Source: VRUE01 sp963822295
GTDB taxonomy: Bacteria; Actinomycetota; Thermoleophilia; Solirubrobacterales; 70-9
Reading direction: 5' to 3'
DNA: 64,000 bases
Assembly: GCA_963822295.1 (NCBI GenBank)
Contig: CAWGHD010000002.1
Coordinates: 1,488,001 to 1,552,000 of the forward strand
A model generated the notes under the pieces. The model was given only the letters and a program-made list of their open reading frames with translations, was not told the DNA's origin and did not search any database. How positions within the stretch are numbered: position 1 is the first letter of the stretch; each line of letters opens with the position of its first letter. Positions 1 through 8,290 of the stretch are shown here, piece by piece. A program made the position numbers and the translations under genes.

Positions 1-453
1 GAGCGGGCGCAGCAGCATCTGGATCTCCTCGGTGTCCTCCCGGTAGAAGGCGTCGGCCGAGGTCGCCAGGTAGCGGTGGTAGGCGGAGGGCAGCGCGGCT
101 TTGCGGGGAGCCGCGTCGACGAACCCGGAGGGGCCGGCGCCGCCGGGGGTGACGAGCAGGTGCGATGCGGCGGGCAGGTAGCCGTAGAGGCGGGTCCCGA
201 CCTCCACCCCGTCGGCCTCGCTGCGCTCGACCTTGGCGAAGCCCCAGGTCGGCAGGTTGCCCCATCCCTCCTCGGCCGGGAAGAAGTCCCAGTAGGACAT
301 CGCCTCGCCGAAGACCGCGTAGGTCACGTTGTTGGCGGTCATCCCGAAGCTGCCGACACGGAGCACGGCCTCGCCGGGGCCGGGCTCGGGCGGGTCCGAC
401 TCGGCGACGCGGCAATCGCGGAGGTCGTCGCGCTTTACCAAGAACTCGGTCAT
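1..453 (-). CDS. DUF2855 family protein, N-terminal part (runs off the window)
   Basis: The reverse strand is open from an ATG at 453 to the window edge (151 codons, no stop). It begins MTEFLVKRDD and continues with the quinone-oxidoreductase-like N-terminal pattern: a PGPGEAVLRV stretch, FGMTANNVTYAVFG, then a WGFAKVE segment and GTRLYGYLPAASH. This matches my recollection of the uncharacterised DUF2855 family, a relative of medium-chain reductases whose activity is not established. The gene is divergent from the exported protein starting at 526. Only the N-terminal third or so is visible, so no catalytic claim can be made. Confidence 0.7.
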   Translation of the reverse strand, partial: MTEFLVKRDDLRDCRVAESDPPEPGPGEAVLRVGSFGMTANNVTYAVFGEAMSYWDFFPAEEGWGNLPTWGFAKVERSEADGVEVGTRLYGYLPAASHLLVTPGGAGPSGFVDAAPRKAALPSAYHRYLATSADAFYREDTEEIQMLLRPL

Positions 454-512
454 CTCGTCATCGATTCTGGCTCCGCGAGGGGGATGGTGTCAATGGACGG
501 GGATTTCTGCGC

Positions 513-518
513 TAGCTT
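513..518 (+). promoter_or_regulatory. -10 box TAGCTT, predicted leaderless start
   Basis: TAGCTT lies 7 nt before the ATG at 526, where no Shine-Dalgarno sequence is present. Confidence 0.45.
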
Positions 519-525
519 GCTTCGA

Positions 526-1746
526 ATGCTCGGGGGACGCCGCACCGCATCGATGCTGGCGATCATAGTCGTCGCGCTTTCGGTCGCGGCGGGCTCCCAG
601 GCCTCCCCCGGCCCGCAGGCGCGGCACGTGCTCGGCGGCGCCGTCCTCCCGCAGGCTGTGATCGGCGACCCGTTCTCCTACCAGCTCGAGACCGACATCT
701 CCGACCCGCCCCCGGTCTTCTCCGTCTCCGCCGGCCTGCTCCCCGACGGGATCGAGCTCGGCGACGACGGCCTGCTCAGCGGCACGCCCATCGTGCCCGG
801 CGCCTCCACCTTCACGATCACGGCCTCCAACGGGGTCGACCCGGACGCCGAGCAGGAGATGACGCTCGAGGTCGTCGGCTCGCCGCTGATCGAGCTCGGG
901 CCCGCCGGGTCGGTCACCCCGACCTCGGCCGAGCTGACCGGCTCGGTCAACCCGCGCAACCTGCCGGCGGACGCCTGGTTCGAATGGTGGCCGGTCCTCG
1001 ACGTCTTCCAGATCCCGGTCTGGACCGAGACCGGACAGCTGCCGAAGGGCCTCGCCCCGGTCGGCGTCGGCAGCCTCGTCTCCGGCCTCGAGCCCGGGAC
1101 CGAATACGCCTATCGCCTGGCCGCCGACAACGAGCTCAGCCCGACGGCGATTCGCAGCGGGACGAGGAGCCTGGAAACGGAGCTGCCGCCGCCGAGCGCG
1201 GGGAAGACCTTCAACCTGGAGCCGGTCGACGGCACGACCGCGACCCGCTGCGAGGGAGACGAGGCCTTCAGCAAACTGGAGAAGCCCGAACAGGTGACGA
1301 TCGACTGCGAGATCGACTCCACCCGGGGCACCGTCTCCCTGACGGCCTCGAAGGGAAGCAGCGGCGAGACCCAGTCGGCGCTGTTCTGGGGCGGCATGTT
1401 CGCCGTCTTCCAGAACGTCGGCGACAACCAGGAGGCGGTGGCGACGCTGGCCGGCAGCATGCGCTGCGAGAAAAGGGCCTCCTCGAGCGCCGTCCGCCCG
1501 CGCAAGGGCAGGGGCGGACGCAAGCTCTGGGGCAGCGGCTCGGGCAGCTACAAGACCGTCGGCAGCCACGGGGCGGCGACCGTGCGCGGCACGACCTGGC
1601 TGGTCGTCGATCGCTGCGACGGCGTCACCGCCTTCAAGGTCGCCCAGGGCACCGTCCGCGTGCGCGACTTCGTGCGCGGGGCCTCGATCGTGCTGCGAGC
1701 CGGCCAGAGCTACGTGACCAAGCGCGCGACCCCCCGCCTGCCGTAG
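526..1746 (+). CDS. Exported protein with putative-Ig, Fn3-like and FecR-like domains
   Basis: 406 residues. The start MLGGRRTAS gives a compact signal peptide (MLAIIVVALSVAAGSQA) and sits 7 nt after a TAGCTT box. An in-frame extension upstream to position 76 overlaps the divergent DUF2855 gene and has no signal-peptide character. Residues about 40-110 carry a putative-Ig (He_PIG) pattern, LPDGIELGDDGLLSGTP. This is followed by a Fn3-like module (VTPTSAELTGSVNP, then GLEPGTEYAYRLAADN) that recurs in the protein at 9083-11200. The C-terminal part (GSHGAATVRGTTWLV, then VRVRDF and LRAGQSYV) resembles FecR-type domains. A cell-surface or secreted location is likely; the function is unknown. Confidence 0.65.
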   Translation: MLGGRRTASMLAIIVVALSVAAGSQASPGPQARHVLGGAVLPQAVIGDPFSYQLETDISDPPPVFSVSAGLLPDGIELGDDGLLSGTPIVPGASTFTITASNGVDPDAEQEMTLEVVGSPLIELGPAGSVTPTSAELTGSVNPRNLPADAWFEWWPVLDVFQIPVWTETGQLPKGLAPVGVGSLVSGLEPGTEYAYRLAADNELSPTAIRSGTRSLETELPPPSAGKTFNLEPVDGTTATRCEGDEAFSKLEKPEQVTIDCEIDSTRGTVSLTASKGSSGETQSALFWGGMFAVFQNVGDNQEAVATLAGSMRCEKRASSSAVRPRKGRGGRKLWGSGSGSYKTVGSHGAATVRGTTWLVVDRCDGVTAFKVAQGTVRVRDFVRGASIVLRAGQSYVTKRATPRLP

Positions 1747-1748
1747 CG

Positions 1749-2084
1749 ATGAGAGCGATCCGCCCACTCGCCGCCGTCCTCGTGGCCGGCGTGGCGATCG
1801 CCCTCCCCGCCCTCGCGATCGCATCCCCCACGCTGACGGCCGAGCGCGCCGCGGCGAAGTCGGCCGAATTCGCCGAGCGCCTCTGCGAGAGGGACCCGCA
1901 CTGCGTGCGCAACGGGGTCCTCAACTGCAACCGCCAGAGCCCCCGGATCGTGCTCTGCCGGATCTTCGACCAGCGCAGCACCGAGGCGCAGGGGACCTAC
2001 CGCTGCGAGCGCAAGATCAGGATCGCGCTCGACCCCGCCACCGGCCGGGCGCCGGTCACCGGGATCGGGCCCTGGCGCTGCTGA
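1749..2084 (+). CDS. Small exported Cys-containing hypothetical protein
   Basis: 111 residues, starting 2 nt after the stop of the preceding gene and so probably co-transcribed with it. MRAIRPLAAVLVAGVAIALP followed by ALAIAS is a clear signal peptide. The mature part has six cysteines (around LCERDPHC, LNCN, LCRIF, YRCERK and the final WRC), which suggests disulphides outside the membrane. I recognise no family. Confidence 0.6.
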   Translation: MRAIRPLAAVLVAGVAIALPALAIASPTLTAERAAAKSAEFAERLCERDPHCVRNGVLNCNRQSPRIVLCRIFDQRSTEAQGTYRCERKIRIALDPATGRAPVTGIGPWRC

Positions 2085-2129
2085 GTGCCTTGACCGCCAG
2101 CCCCTGACTGGGGGAGGATGGCCGCAGCG

Positions 2130-3332
2130 ATGGCAAAGGTGCTCTGCGTCCTCTACGACGATCCGGCCGGCGGCCACCCGCCGGCGTACGCCCGCGACGA
2201 GGTGCCGAGGATCGAGCGCTACCACGACGGCCAGACCGCGCCGACCCCCGAGGGCCTCGGCTTCGCCCCCGGCGAGCTGGTCGGCAGCGTCTCCGGCGAG
2301 CTGGGGCTGCGCGAGTTCCTCGAGGGACTCGGCCACGAGCTGGTCGTCACCTCCGACAAGGACGGGCCGGACTCGGTCTTCGAGCGGGAGCTTCCGGACG
2401 CCGAGGTGGTGATCTCACAACCGTTCTGGCCCGCCTACCTGACCGCCGAGCGGATCGAGAAGGCGCCGAAGCTGAAGCTGGCTCTGACCGCGGGCATCGG
2501 CTCCGACCACGTCGACCTCCAGGCCGCGATGGACCACGGCCTGACGGTCGCCGAGGTCACCTACTCGAACAGCATCAGCGTCGCCGAGCACGTCGTGATG
2601 ATGATCCTCGCCCTGGTCCGCAACTACATCCCGTCCCACCAGGTGGTCCTCGACGGCGGCTGGAACATCGCCGACTGCGTCTCCCGCTCCTACGACCTCG
2701 AGGGGATGCAGGTCGGAACGGTCGCCGCGGGCAGGATCGGGTCCGCCGTGCTGCGGCGGCTGAAGCCCTTCGAGGTCGGCCTCCACTACACGGACCGACA
2801 CCGCCTGCCGGACGAGGTCGAGGAGGAGCTCGGCGTCAGCTTCCACGACGACGCCGGCTCGCTGGTGGAAGCCTGCGACGTGGTCACGATCAACGCCCCC
2901 CTGCACCCGGAGACCGAGAACCTCTTCGACGAGGAGATGCTCGGCAGGATGAAACGCGGCTCCTACCTGATCAACACCGCGCGCGGCAAGATCTGCGACC
3001 GCGACGCGGTCGCCCGCGCCTGCGAGAGCGGGCAGCTGGCCGGGTACGCGGGCGACGTCTGGTTCCCGCAGCCGGCGCCCCGCGACCACCCCTGGCGCTC
3101 GATGCCGCACCACGGCATGACCCCCCACACCTCCGGCACGAGCCTCTCCGCCCAGGCCCGCTACGCGGCGGGGGCGCGGGAGATCCTCGAGTGCTGGTTC
3201 GACGGGCGGGGGCTCCGCGAGGAGTACCTGATCGTCGACGGGGGCAGCCTGGCCGGCGCCGGCGCCCACTCCTACAGCGAGGGCGACGCCACGGGTGGGT
3301 CCGAGGAGGCCGCTCGCTTCAAGGGCGGTTGA
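2130..3332 (+). CDS. fdh: NAD-dependent formate dehydrogenase
   Basis: 400 residues. It oxidises formate to CO2 with reduction of NAD+ (D-2-hydroxyacid dehydrogenase superfamily, cytosolic). The sequence is strongly similar along its whole length to the recalled Pseudomonas sp. 101 enzyme, beginning MAKVLCVLYDD, which fixes the start at 2130 rather than the ATG at 2118. Visible landmarks are SQPFWPAY, TAGIGSDHVDL, SNSISVAEH (active-site Asn), GTVAAGRIG (dinucleotide fold), LHYTDRHRLP (Asp that favours NAD), NTARGKICDRDA (catalytic Arg), FPQPAP (Gln) and MTPHTSGT (catalytic His). Two cysteines known to be oxidation-sensitive in the Pseudomonas enzyme are Ser146 and Ala here. It is followed 7 nt later by a class III alcohol dehydrogenase, so the pair can take formaldehyde to CO2. 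Confidence 0.93.
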   Translation: MAKVLCVLYDDPAGGHPPAYARDEVPRIERYHDGQTAPTPEGLGFAPGELVGSVSGELGLREFLEGLGHELVVTSDKDGPDSVFERELPDAEVVISQPFWPAYLTAERIEKAPKLKLALTAGIGSDHVDLQAAMDHGLTVAEVTYSNSISVAEHVVMMILALVRNYIPSHQVVLDGGWNIADCVSRSYDLEGMQVGTVAAGRIGSAVLRRLKPFEVGLHYTDRHRLPDEVEEELGVSFHDDAGSLVEACDVVTINAPLHPETENLFDEEMLGRMKRGSYLINTARGKICDRDAVARACESGQLAGYAGDVWFPQPAPRDHPWRSMPHHGMTPHTSGTSLSAQARYAAGAREILECWFDGRGLREEYLIVDGGSLAGAGAHSYSEGDATGGSEEAARFKGG

Positions 3333-3339
3333 GCCTCCG

Positions 3340-4449
3340 ATGAGGATGCGCGCCGCGGTGCTCGAGGAGTTCGGGCAGGAGCTCGCGATCGAGGAGGTCG
3401 AGCTCTCCGAGCCCCGGGCCGGCGAGGCCCTGGTCCGGCTCGTCGCCTGCGGCGTCTGCCACACCGACCTCTACACGGCCTCCGGCGCCGACCCCTCGGG
3501 CTACGCGCCGACGGTGCTCGGCCACGAGGGCGCCGGCGTCGTCGAGAGCGTCGGCCCCGACGTCACCTCCCTCTCCCCCGGCGACCACGTCGTCACGCTC
3601 TTCTCGCCGCAGTGCGGCGAGTGCGTCCACTGCCTCGACCCCAGGACCAACCTCTGCCTCGCGATCCGCGAGCAGCAGAACAAGGGCTTCATGCCCGACG
3701 GCGGCACGCGGATCTCGCGCGACGGCGACGGGATCCGCCACTTCATGGGCTGTTCGACCTTCGCCGAGTACACGGTGATGCCGGAGATCGCGCTGGCCAA
3801 GATCGACCCCGAGGCCCCCTTCGAGCATGCCTGCCTCTTCGCCTGCGGCCTCTCGACCGGGCTCGGCGCGGCGATCAACACCGCCGCGGTGCAGCCGGGG
3901 AGCACCTGCGCCGTCTTCGGCGCCGGCATGGTCGGGCTGGGGGCCGTCGCCGGCTGCCGGCTGCAGGGCGCCGAGCGCATCGTCTGCGTGGACCTCTCAG
4001 ACGAGCGGCTGGAGCTCGCCCGCGGCCAGGGGGCGACCGACCTGGTCGGGGGAGGAGAGGGAGCCGTCGAGGAGATCCTCGAGATGACAGGCGGCTTCGG
4101 TGCCGACTACACATTCGAGGCGACCGGCAATGTGGCGGTGATGCGCCAGGCGGTCGAAGCCGCCCGCATGGCCTGGGGCCTGTGCACCGTCGCCGGCGTC
4201 GCCGGCCGCGGTGAGACGCTCGACGTCGTCCCGCGGCTGCTGATCACCGGCCGCCGCATCGCCGGTTCCTCCTTCGGCGGGGTCAAGGGCCGCGACCAGG
4301 TGCCGAAGCTGATCGACCGCGCCCTTGCCGGGGAGATCGACGTCTCCCCCTTCATCTCCCACCGGATCGGGCTCGACGAGGTCAACCGCGGCTTCGAGCT
4401 GATGGAGGCCCAGGACGGGATCCGCAGCGTCATAGAGTTCCCCCGATGA
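3340..4449 (+). CDS. Class III Zn alcohol dehydrogenase (thiol-dependent formaldehyde dehydrogenase type)
   Basis: 369 residues, a medium-chain zinc dehydrogenase. Catalytic zinc ligands are Cys40 and His62 (GHEGAGVVESVG). The four structural-zinc cysteines lie at about 92, 95, 98 and 106 (QCGECVHCLDPRTNLC). The cofactor fold is FGAGMVGLGAV followed by an acidic residue in VDLS. Arg110 (AIREQQNKG) lies where the glutathione-carboxylate Arg lies in class III enzymes, and STFAEYTV and FGGVKGRDQVPKL fit that class. The thiol co-substrate (glutathione, mycothiol or another) cannot be read from sequence. It follows the formate dehydrogenase and overlaps the next gene by ATGA, so it is operonic. 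Confidence 0.85.
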   Translation: MRMRAAVLEEFGQELAIEEVELSEPRAGEALVRLVACGVCHTDLYTASGADPSGYAPTVLGHEGAGVVESVGPDVTSLSPGDHVVTLFSPQCGECVHCLDPRTNLCLAIREQQNKGFMPDGGTRISRDGDGIRHFMGCSTFAEYTVMPEIALAKIDPEAPFEHACLFACGLSTGLGAAINTAAVQPGSTCAVFGAGMVGLGAVAGCRLQGAERIVCVDLSDERLELARGQGATDLVGGGEGAVEEILEMTGGFGADYTFEATGNVAVMRQAVEAARMAWGLCTVAGVAGRGETLDVVPRLLITGRRIAGSSFGGVKGRDQVPKLIDRALAGEIDVSPFISHRIGLDEVNRGFELMEAQDGIRSVIEFPR

Positions 4450-4889
4450 GAGCCATCGCGATCCCGGCCCTCGCCCTCTGCGCCCTCGCCCTCGGCGCCT
4501 GCGGCTCTTCGGAGACCGAGCAGACCGAGCCCACCTTCGAACAGGCGAAGGCGATCGCCGAAGAGCAGCTCGCCGGCTCCGGCTGCGAATTCAAGTCCGA
4601 GGACGAAAGCAGCGAAGACCTCGAACAGAAGGGCCTCGACTGCTATTTGACCGAAGACGGCGAGGAAACCTACTCCCCGATCTTCACCTACACGCGGGAC
4701 CTGGAGTCCGACGAGACGGACGAGCTGATCCCCGGCCTGACCACTGCCGACCACGTCTTCGTCAACGGCGACATCGAGGTCGACCCGGCCGGCGGCGACC
4801 CGACCGCGGTCCAGCTCGACTCGGAGGAGTTCACGGCCGCGCTCGAGCGGGAGTGCGGCTGCGGCGAAGTCGTGACGCCGACCGAGTAG
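4446..4889 (+). CDS. Small acidic lipoprotein, function unknown
   Basis: 147 residues starting in an ATGA overlap with the dehydrogenase. The N-terminus MRAIAIPALALCALALGAC ends in a lipobox (LGAC), so Cys19 is probably lipidated and the protein is anchored on the outer face of the membrane. The mature part is rich in Glu and Asp, with four further cysteines (SGCEF, LDCYL, ECGCG). I do not recognise the domain. Coupling to the formaldehyde/formate genes may be only positional. Confidence 0.7.
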   Translation: MRAIAIPALALCALALGACGSSETEQTEPTFEQAKAIAEEQLAGSGCEFKSEDESSEDLEQKGLDCYLTEDGEETYSPIFTYTRDLESDETDELIPGLTTADHVFVNGDIEVDPAGGDPTAVQLDSEEFTAALERECGCGEVVTPTE

Positions 4890-5765
4890 CTACCGGCGCG
4901 GTTTCCGCTTCCTTTTGACGCACTTGCCGCGCTTGCGCACCTTGCCCTTCGCGCATTTCTTCCTGGGCTTCACGGTCGCTGGAACCTGCACCCCAGGGAC
5001 GGTGACAACCAGCGTCGGGTCTCTGTCGCAGGCGTCTCCCGCGCCGTCCCCGTCGCCGTCGGCCTGCGAGGGGTTGGAGAGGCCGGTGCAGTTGTCCTGG
5101 GTCTCGTCGCCGAAGAGATCGGCGTCGGCGTCGGGCTCGACGTCGGCGCTGAGGGCCACCCACAGTTCGTTGCTGATGGCGGCGGTTGCCGCGGTGCCGT
5201 CGGGCGGCGCCGCGGCCAAGCAGCCCAGGCAGCCGTATTTCCACCCGGACCCGGGCAGATATGGAGCCACCGCTTTGAACGCGCTGGTCGGCGGCTTGTG
5301 GATCTGGTAGCCGACGAGCTGGCCGGCGGAGATCGGCACCCTGGCGGAGAATTCGTGGCGGACGTTCTTCGAGTTGCCCGCCCCCGTGTCGACCGGGGCG
5401 ACCGGCTCCCGCGGGCCCGAGGCGATCGGCGTGTAGCTGGCGCCCGCTCCCGGGGCCAGCGTGCGCAACTGGACGAAGGCTTCTTCGCCGACGTCGTCCG
5501 TGTACATCCTCCAGCGCGTGATCACCCCGTTGCTCGGGGCGGTCAGCTGGATCCCGGGCGTCGCCGCCGAGGTGAACAGCAGGGTCCCGTCGGGCCAGTT
5601 GATCGCCTGCGCCGCGGGGGGATCGGGGTTCGGCACCGGCGGCCCGATCGTCACCGAAGCGGAGGCCCCGGCCGGCAGGCCGAGCGTGCACCCCAGCGCG
5701 ATCCACAACCCCCAACTCCGAAGAGTGCGGCGCAGCGGGGCGCCGCTGTTCGGGGGATTCGGCAC
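4890..5765 (-). CDS. Exported protein with TSP3-like Ca-binding segment and basic KCxKGxxxxKGKC tail
   Basis: 291 residues. A GTG at 5765 is chosen because TAGCGT lies 8 nt upstream; the alternative TTG at 5792 only adds nine residues. A hydrophobic segment (LWIALGCTLGLPAGASAS) is the signal peptide. The body is a beta-rich domain (INWPDGTLLFTSAATPG, then ITRWRMYTDDVG). Next come thrombospondin-3-like Asp repeats (DADADLFGDETQDN, ADGDGDGAGDACD) likely to bind calcium. The protein ends in a Lys/Arg tail with two cysteines (KCAKGKVRKRGKCV). Its stop abuts the stop of the convergent lipoprotein gene. Confidence 0.65.
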   Translation of the reverse strand: MPNPPNSGAPLRRTLRSWGLWIALGCTLGLPAGASASVTIGPPVPNPDPPAAQAINWPDGTLLFTSAATPGIQLTAPSNGVITRWRMYTDDVGEEAFVQLRTLAPGAGASYTPIASGPREPVAPVDTGAGNSKNVRHEFSARVPISAGQLVGYQIHKPPTSAFKAVAPYLPGSGWKYGCLGCLAAAPPDGTAATAAISNELWVALSADVEPDADADLFGDETQDNCTGLSNPSQADGDGDGAGDACDRDPTLVVTVPGVQVPATVKPRKKCAKGKVRKRGKCVKRKRKPRR

Positions 5766-5773
5766 TGTGAGAC

Positions 5774-5779
5774 ACGCTA
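5774..5779 (-). promoter_or_regulatory. -10 box TAGCGT for the gene starting at 5765
   Basis: 8 nt separate the box from the GTG. Confidence 0.4.
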
Positions 5780-5824
5780 GCAGCGGCACCAAACAGGATC
5801 GCCGGCAAACCCCCTGCGGAGGAA

Positions 5825-5830
5825 TAGACT
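5825..5830 (+). promoter_or_regulatory. -10 box TAGACT for the gene starting at 5838
   Basis: 7 nt separate the box from the ATG. It shares a 72-bp divergent intergenic region with the box at 5774. Confidence 0.5.
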
Positions 5831-5837
5831 GGCAACC

Positions 5838-6317
5838 ATGCGCCGCTCACTCGCAGTCCTGATCGCAGCGGCCGCATTTGCCGGAGGCGCGTTCGCGGTC
5901 GCGGCCACCGACAACCCCGGACCGGACGGCATCGTCCACGCCTGCGTCGACAGCCGCCACCAGGTCGTGGTCCACCCCGACGGGGCCTGCGGCAGCGGCG
6001 AGACCCCGCTCGACCTCAACCAGCCGCCGATCACAAGCGCCGGCCGGGCCGCGATCGTCGCGCAACTCGGCGCGCTGGAGGCGGCGGTCGCCGCCAACGG
6101 CCAGACCGCCCAGGAGCTCTCCAAGGCGGTGGACGCGCTCGACGGCGACATCTCGTTGGGCGGCTTCGACAAAGAGCAGAGGCGCGCGCTTCGCAAGTGG
6201 ATGAGGCTGGTGCGCAGGGTTGCCAGGCAGACCGACACCTTCGCGCAGGGAATCTCGACGCTCAACAAGGCTTTCCACGAGATGTCGAAATCGATCATCC
6301 AGAACATCCGGGCCTGA
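5838..6317 (+). CDS. Exported protein with HACV-type module and helical C-terminus
   Basis: 159 residues. MRRSLAVLIAAAAFAGGAFAV is a signal peptide. The segment GPDGIVHACVDSRHQVVV followed by GACGSGETPLDLNQ matches the short module (IHACV, then C, KGE, LxWNQ) that I recall at the start of many actinobacterial surface proteins. The rest is alpha-helical and probably coiled coil (AQLGALEAAVAANGQTAQEL onward), ending in a basic helix. The function is unknown. Confidence 0.6.
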   Translation: MRRSLAVLIAAAAFAGGAFAVAATDNPGPDGIVHACVDSRHQVVVHPDGACGSGETPLDLNQPPITSAGRAAIVAQLGALEAAVAANGQTAQELSKAVDALDGDISLGGFDKEQRRALRKWMRLVRRVARQTDTFAQGISTLNKAFHEMSKSIIQNIRA

Positions 6318-6333
6318 GACCCGTTCGCGTTTC

Positions 6334-7371
6334 ATGACCGACGCGAAGCAGACGACGACGGTCCTCGTCACCGGCGGGTCGGGTTTCCTCGGCGGCTGGT
6401 GCCTGATCGAGCTGCTGCGGCGCGGGCACCGCGTGCGGACTACGATCCGCGACCTCGCCCGCGAACAGGAGGTGCGGGCCGCGGTCGCCTCCGAGGTCGA
6501 CGCCGGCGACCGTCTCGAGTTCTTCGTCGCGGATCTGCTCGAGGACGACGGCTGGGCCGAGGCCGCCGCGGGCTGCGATTACGTCCTCCATGTCGCCTCC
6601 CCCTTCCCGCCCTCCCAGCCGAAGGACCCGGACGAGCTGATCGTGCCGGCCCGGGACGGGACGCTGCGGGTCCTCCGCGCCGGGCTCGAGGCCGGCGCCG
6701 AGCGGGTCGTCGTCACCTCATCGGTGGCGGCGGTCGGCGGCGGCGCCAAGCCCTCGGACCAGCCCCTCGACGAGGAAGACTGGACCGATCTGGGCAACAC
6801 CTCCCTCTCGCCCTACGTGCAGTCGAAGACGATCGCCGAGCAGGCCGCCTGGGACCTGGTCCGCGAGCGCGGCGAGGTGGACCGCCTCGCGGTCGTCAAC
6901 CCGGGCGCGATCCTCGGCCCGGTCCTCGCCGAGGACCGCTCCTTCTCCCTGCAGATGGTCGAACGGCTGCTGGAGGGCACGCCGGGAATCCCGCGGATCG
7001 GCTTCAGCATCGTCGACGTCCGCGACGTGGCCGATCTCCAGATCAGGGCGATGACCGCCCCGGCGGCCGGCGGGCAGCGCTTCGTGGCGGTCGGCGAGTT
7101 CGCCTGGATGTCGGACGTCGCCGAGGTGCTGCGCGAGCACCTCGGGCCGGCGGCGGAGAAGGTGCCGACGCGCAACGTGCCCAACCTGGTGGTCCGGGCG
7201 ATGGGCGTCTTCGACCCCGGCGTCCGCTCGATAGTCGGCCAGCTCGGCAGGAGGTCGAGCTACTCGAGCGCGAAGGCGACGGCCCTGCTCGGCTGGTCCC
7301 CGCGCCCGAGAGACGAGACGATCGTCGAAACCGCGCGGAGCATGGTCGGGCCCGCCCCTACGGCCGGATGA
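6334..7371 (+). CDS. NAD(P)-dependent epimerase/reductase (dihydroflavonol-reductase-like SDR)
   Basis: 345 residues, extended short-chain dehydrogenase. The N-terminal Rossmann motif is VTGGSGFLGGWC. The catalytic triad is visible as SSVAAVGG (Ser) and SPYVQSKTIAE (Tyr-x3-Lys). NPGAILGPVLAEDRSFS and VDVRDVADLQIRAM are the usual downstream landmarks of the dihydroflavonol-4-reductase-like subfamily. The substrate cannot be assigned. The stop overlaps the stop of the convergent enoyl-CoA hydratase gene by 14 bp. Confidence 0.8.
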   Translation: MTDAKQTTTVLVTGGSGFLGGWCLIELLRRGHRVRTTIRDLAREQEVRAAVASEVDAGDRLEFFVADLLEDDGWAEAAAGCDYVLHVASPFPPSQPKDPDELIVPARDGTLRVLRAGLEAGAERVVVTSSVAAVGGGAKPSDQPLDEEDWTDLGNTSLSPYVQSKTIAEQAAWDLVRERGEVDRLAVVNPGAILGPVLAEDRSFSLQMVERLLEGTPGIPRIGFSIVDVRDVADLQIRAMTAPAAGGQRFVAVGEFAWMSDVAEVLREHLGPAAEKVPTRNVPNLVVRAMGVFDPGVRSIVGQLGRRSSYSSAKATALLGWSPRPRDETIVETARSMVGPAPTAG

Positions 7372-8245
7372 CGTTCTCCGGGTCGGGCCTGTCCTCCGGC
7401 CCCGCCTGGCTGTAGTCGCCGAAGGGCCCGTCGCGCTCCGCCGTCGCCGCGCCGACCCCCTCGCTCGAGGCGAGGTCGATGAAGCGCTTCGCGTCCGGTG
7501 TGTTGCGCATCAGGCCGTCGAGGATCGGGCCCAGCGCCTGGGTGCTGGCCAGGCCCATGTTCTCGTAGGCCTGGTTGACGACCATCTTCATCGCCGCCAG
7601 CTGCGAGGCGGGGATCCGCGCCAGCTCCCGTGCCCGGCGCCCGACCTCGGCCTCGAGCTCCGCGAAGGGGACGGCGGCGTTGATCAGCTCGACCTCGGCG
7701 GCCTCGACGCCGGAGAGCGGCCTGCCGGTCAGAGCGTGCTCCTTGGCCCGGGCCAGGCCGAGCCGGTAGATCCACATCCCGGAGAGGTAGCAGCCCCACA
7801 TCCGCGAGTACGGCGTCCCGATCCTGGCGTCCTCGGAAGCGATCACCAGGTCCGCGCACAGGGCCATGTCGCTGCCGCCGCCGACGCACCAGCCATGGAC
7901 CTGGGCGATCACGGGCTTCGGCAGCCGCCACATGCTCATGAAGCGCTGGGTCGGGCCGAAGGCCCCGGTGCCGATGAAGTCCTTGCCCGGGTCCCACTCG
8001 CCGTCGGTGTACAGGTGCTCGTCCCAGTGGTGGAACCCGTCGGCGAAGTCGTACCCCGCGCAGAAGGAGCGCCCGGCGCCGCGCACGACGACCACCCTCA
8101 CCGCGTCGTCGCCGCCGGCCTCGCGGATGCAGTCCTCGAACTCCTCGGGCATCGGCGGCACGATCGTGTTGAGCCGGTCGGGCCGGTTGAGGGTGATCGT
8201 CGCGACTGAGTCTTCGACCTCGTAGAGCAGCGTGGTGCGGTCCAA
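7358..8245 (-). CDS. Enoyl-CoA hydratase/isomerase family protein
   Basis: 295 residues, crotonase fold. A TTG at 8245 is chosen because AAGGGAGG precedes it at ideal spacing; an in-frame TTG at 8275 would swallow this ribosome site. Oxyanion-hole segments are SFCAGYDFA and HGWCVGGGSDMALCADL. The second catalytic region reads ARIGTPYSRMWG, where classical hydratases have a Glu, so hydratase activity is uncertain. The substrate is unknown. It is divergent from the ArsR gene, and the palindrome at 8291-8314 lies just upstream of its probable -10 (TATAGA at 8281-8276), so ArsR control is likely. Confidence 0.78.
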   Translation of the reverse strand: MDRTTLLYEVEDSVATITLNRPDRLNTIVPPMPEEFEDCIREAGGDDAVRVVVVRGAGRSFCAGYDFADGFHHWDEHLYTDGEWDPGKDFIGTGAFGPTQRFMSMWRLPKPVIAQVHGWCVGGGSDMALCADLVIASEDARIGTPYSRMWGCYLSGMWIYRLGLARAKEHALTGRPLSGVEAAEVELINAAVPFAELEAEVGRRARELARIPASQLAAMKMVVNQAYENMGLASTQALGPILDGLMRNTPDAKRFIDLASSEGVGAATAERDGPFGDYSQAGPEDRPDPENVIRP

Positions 8246-8290
8246 ACCGGCCTCCCTTGGTTGCCTTGCGGCCAATCTATATCGTGTGCA

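Noticed and set aside
76..525. N-terminal extension of the exported protein gene back to position 76
   Set aside because: It is antisense to the clear DUF2855 coding frame and would bury the signal peptide inside the protein.
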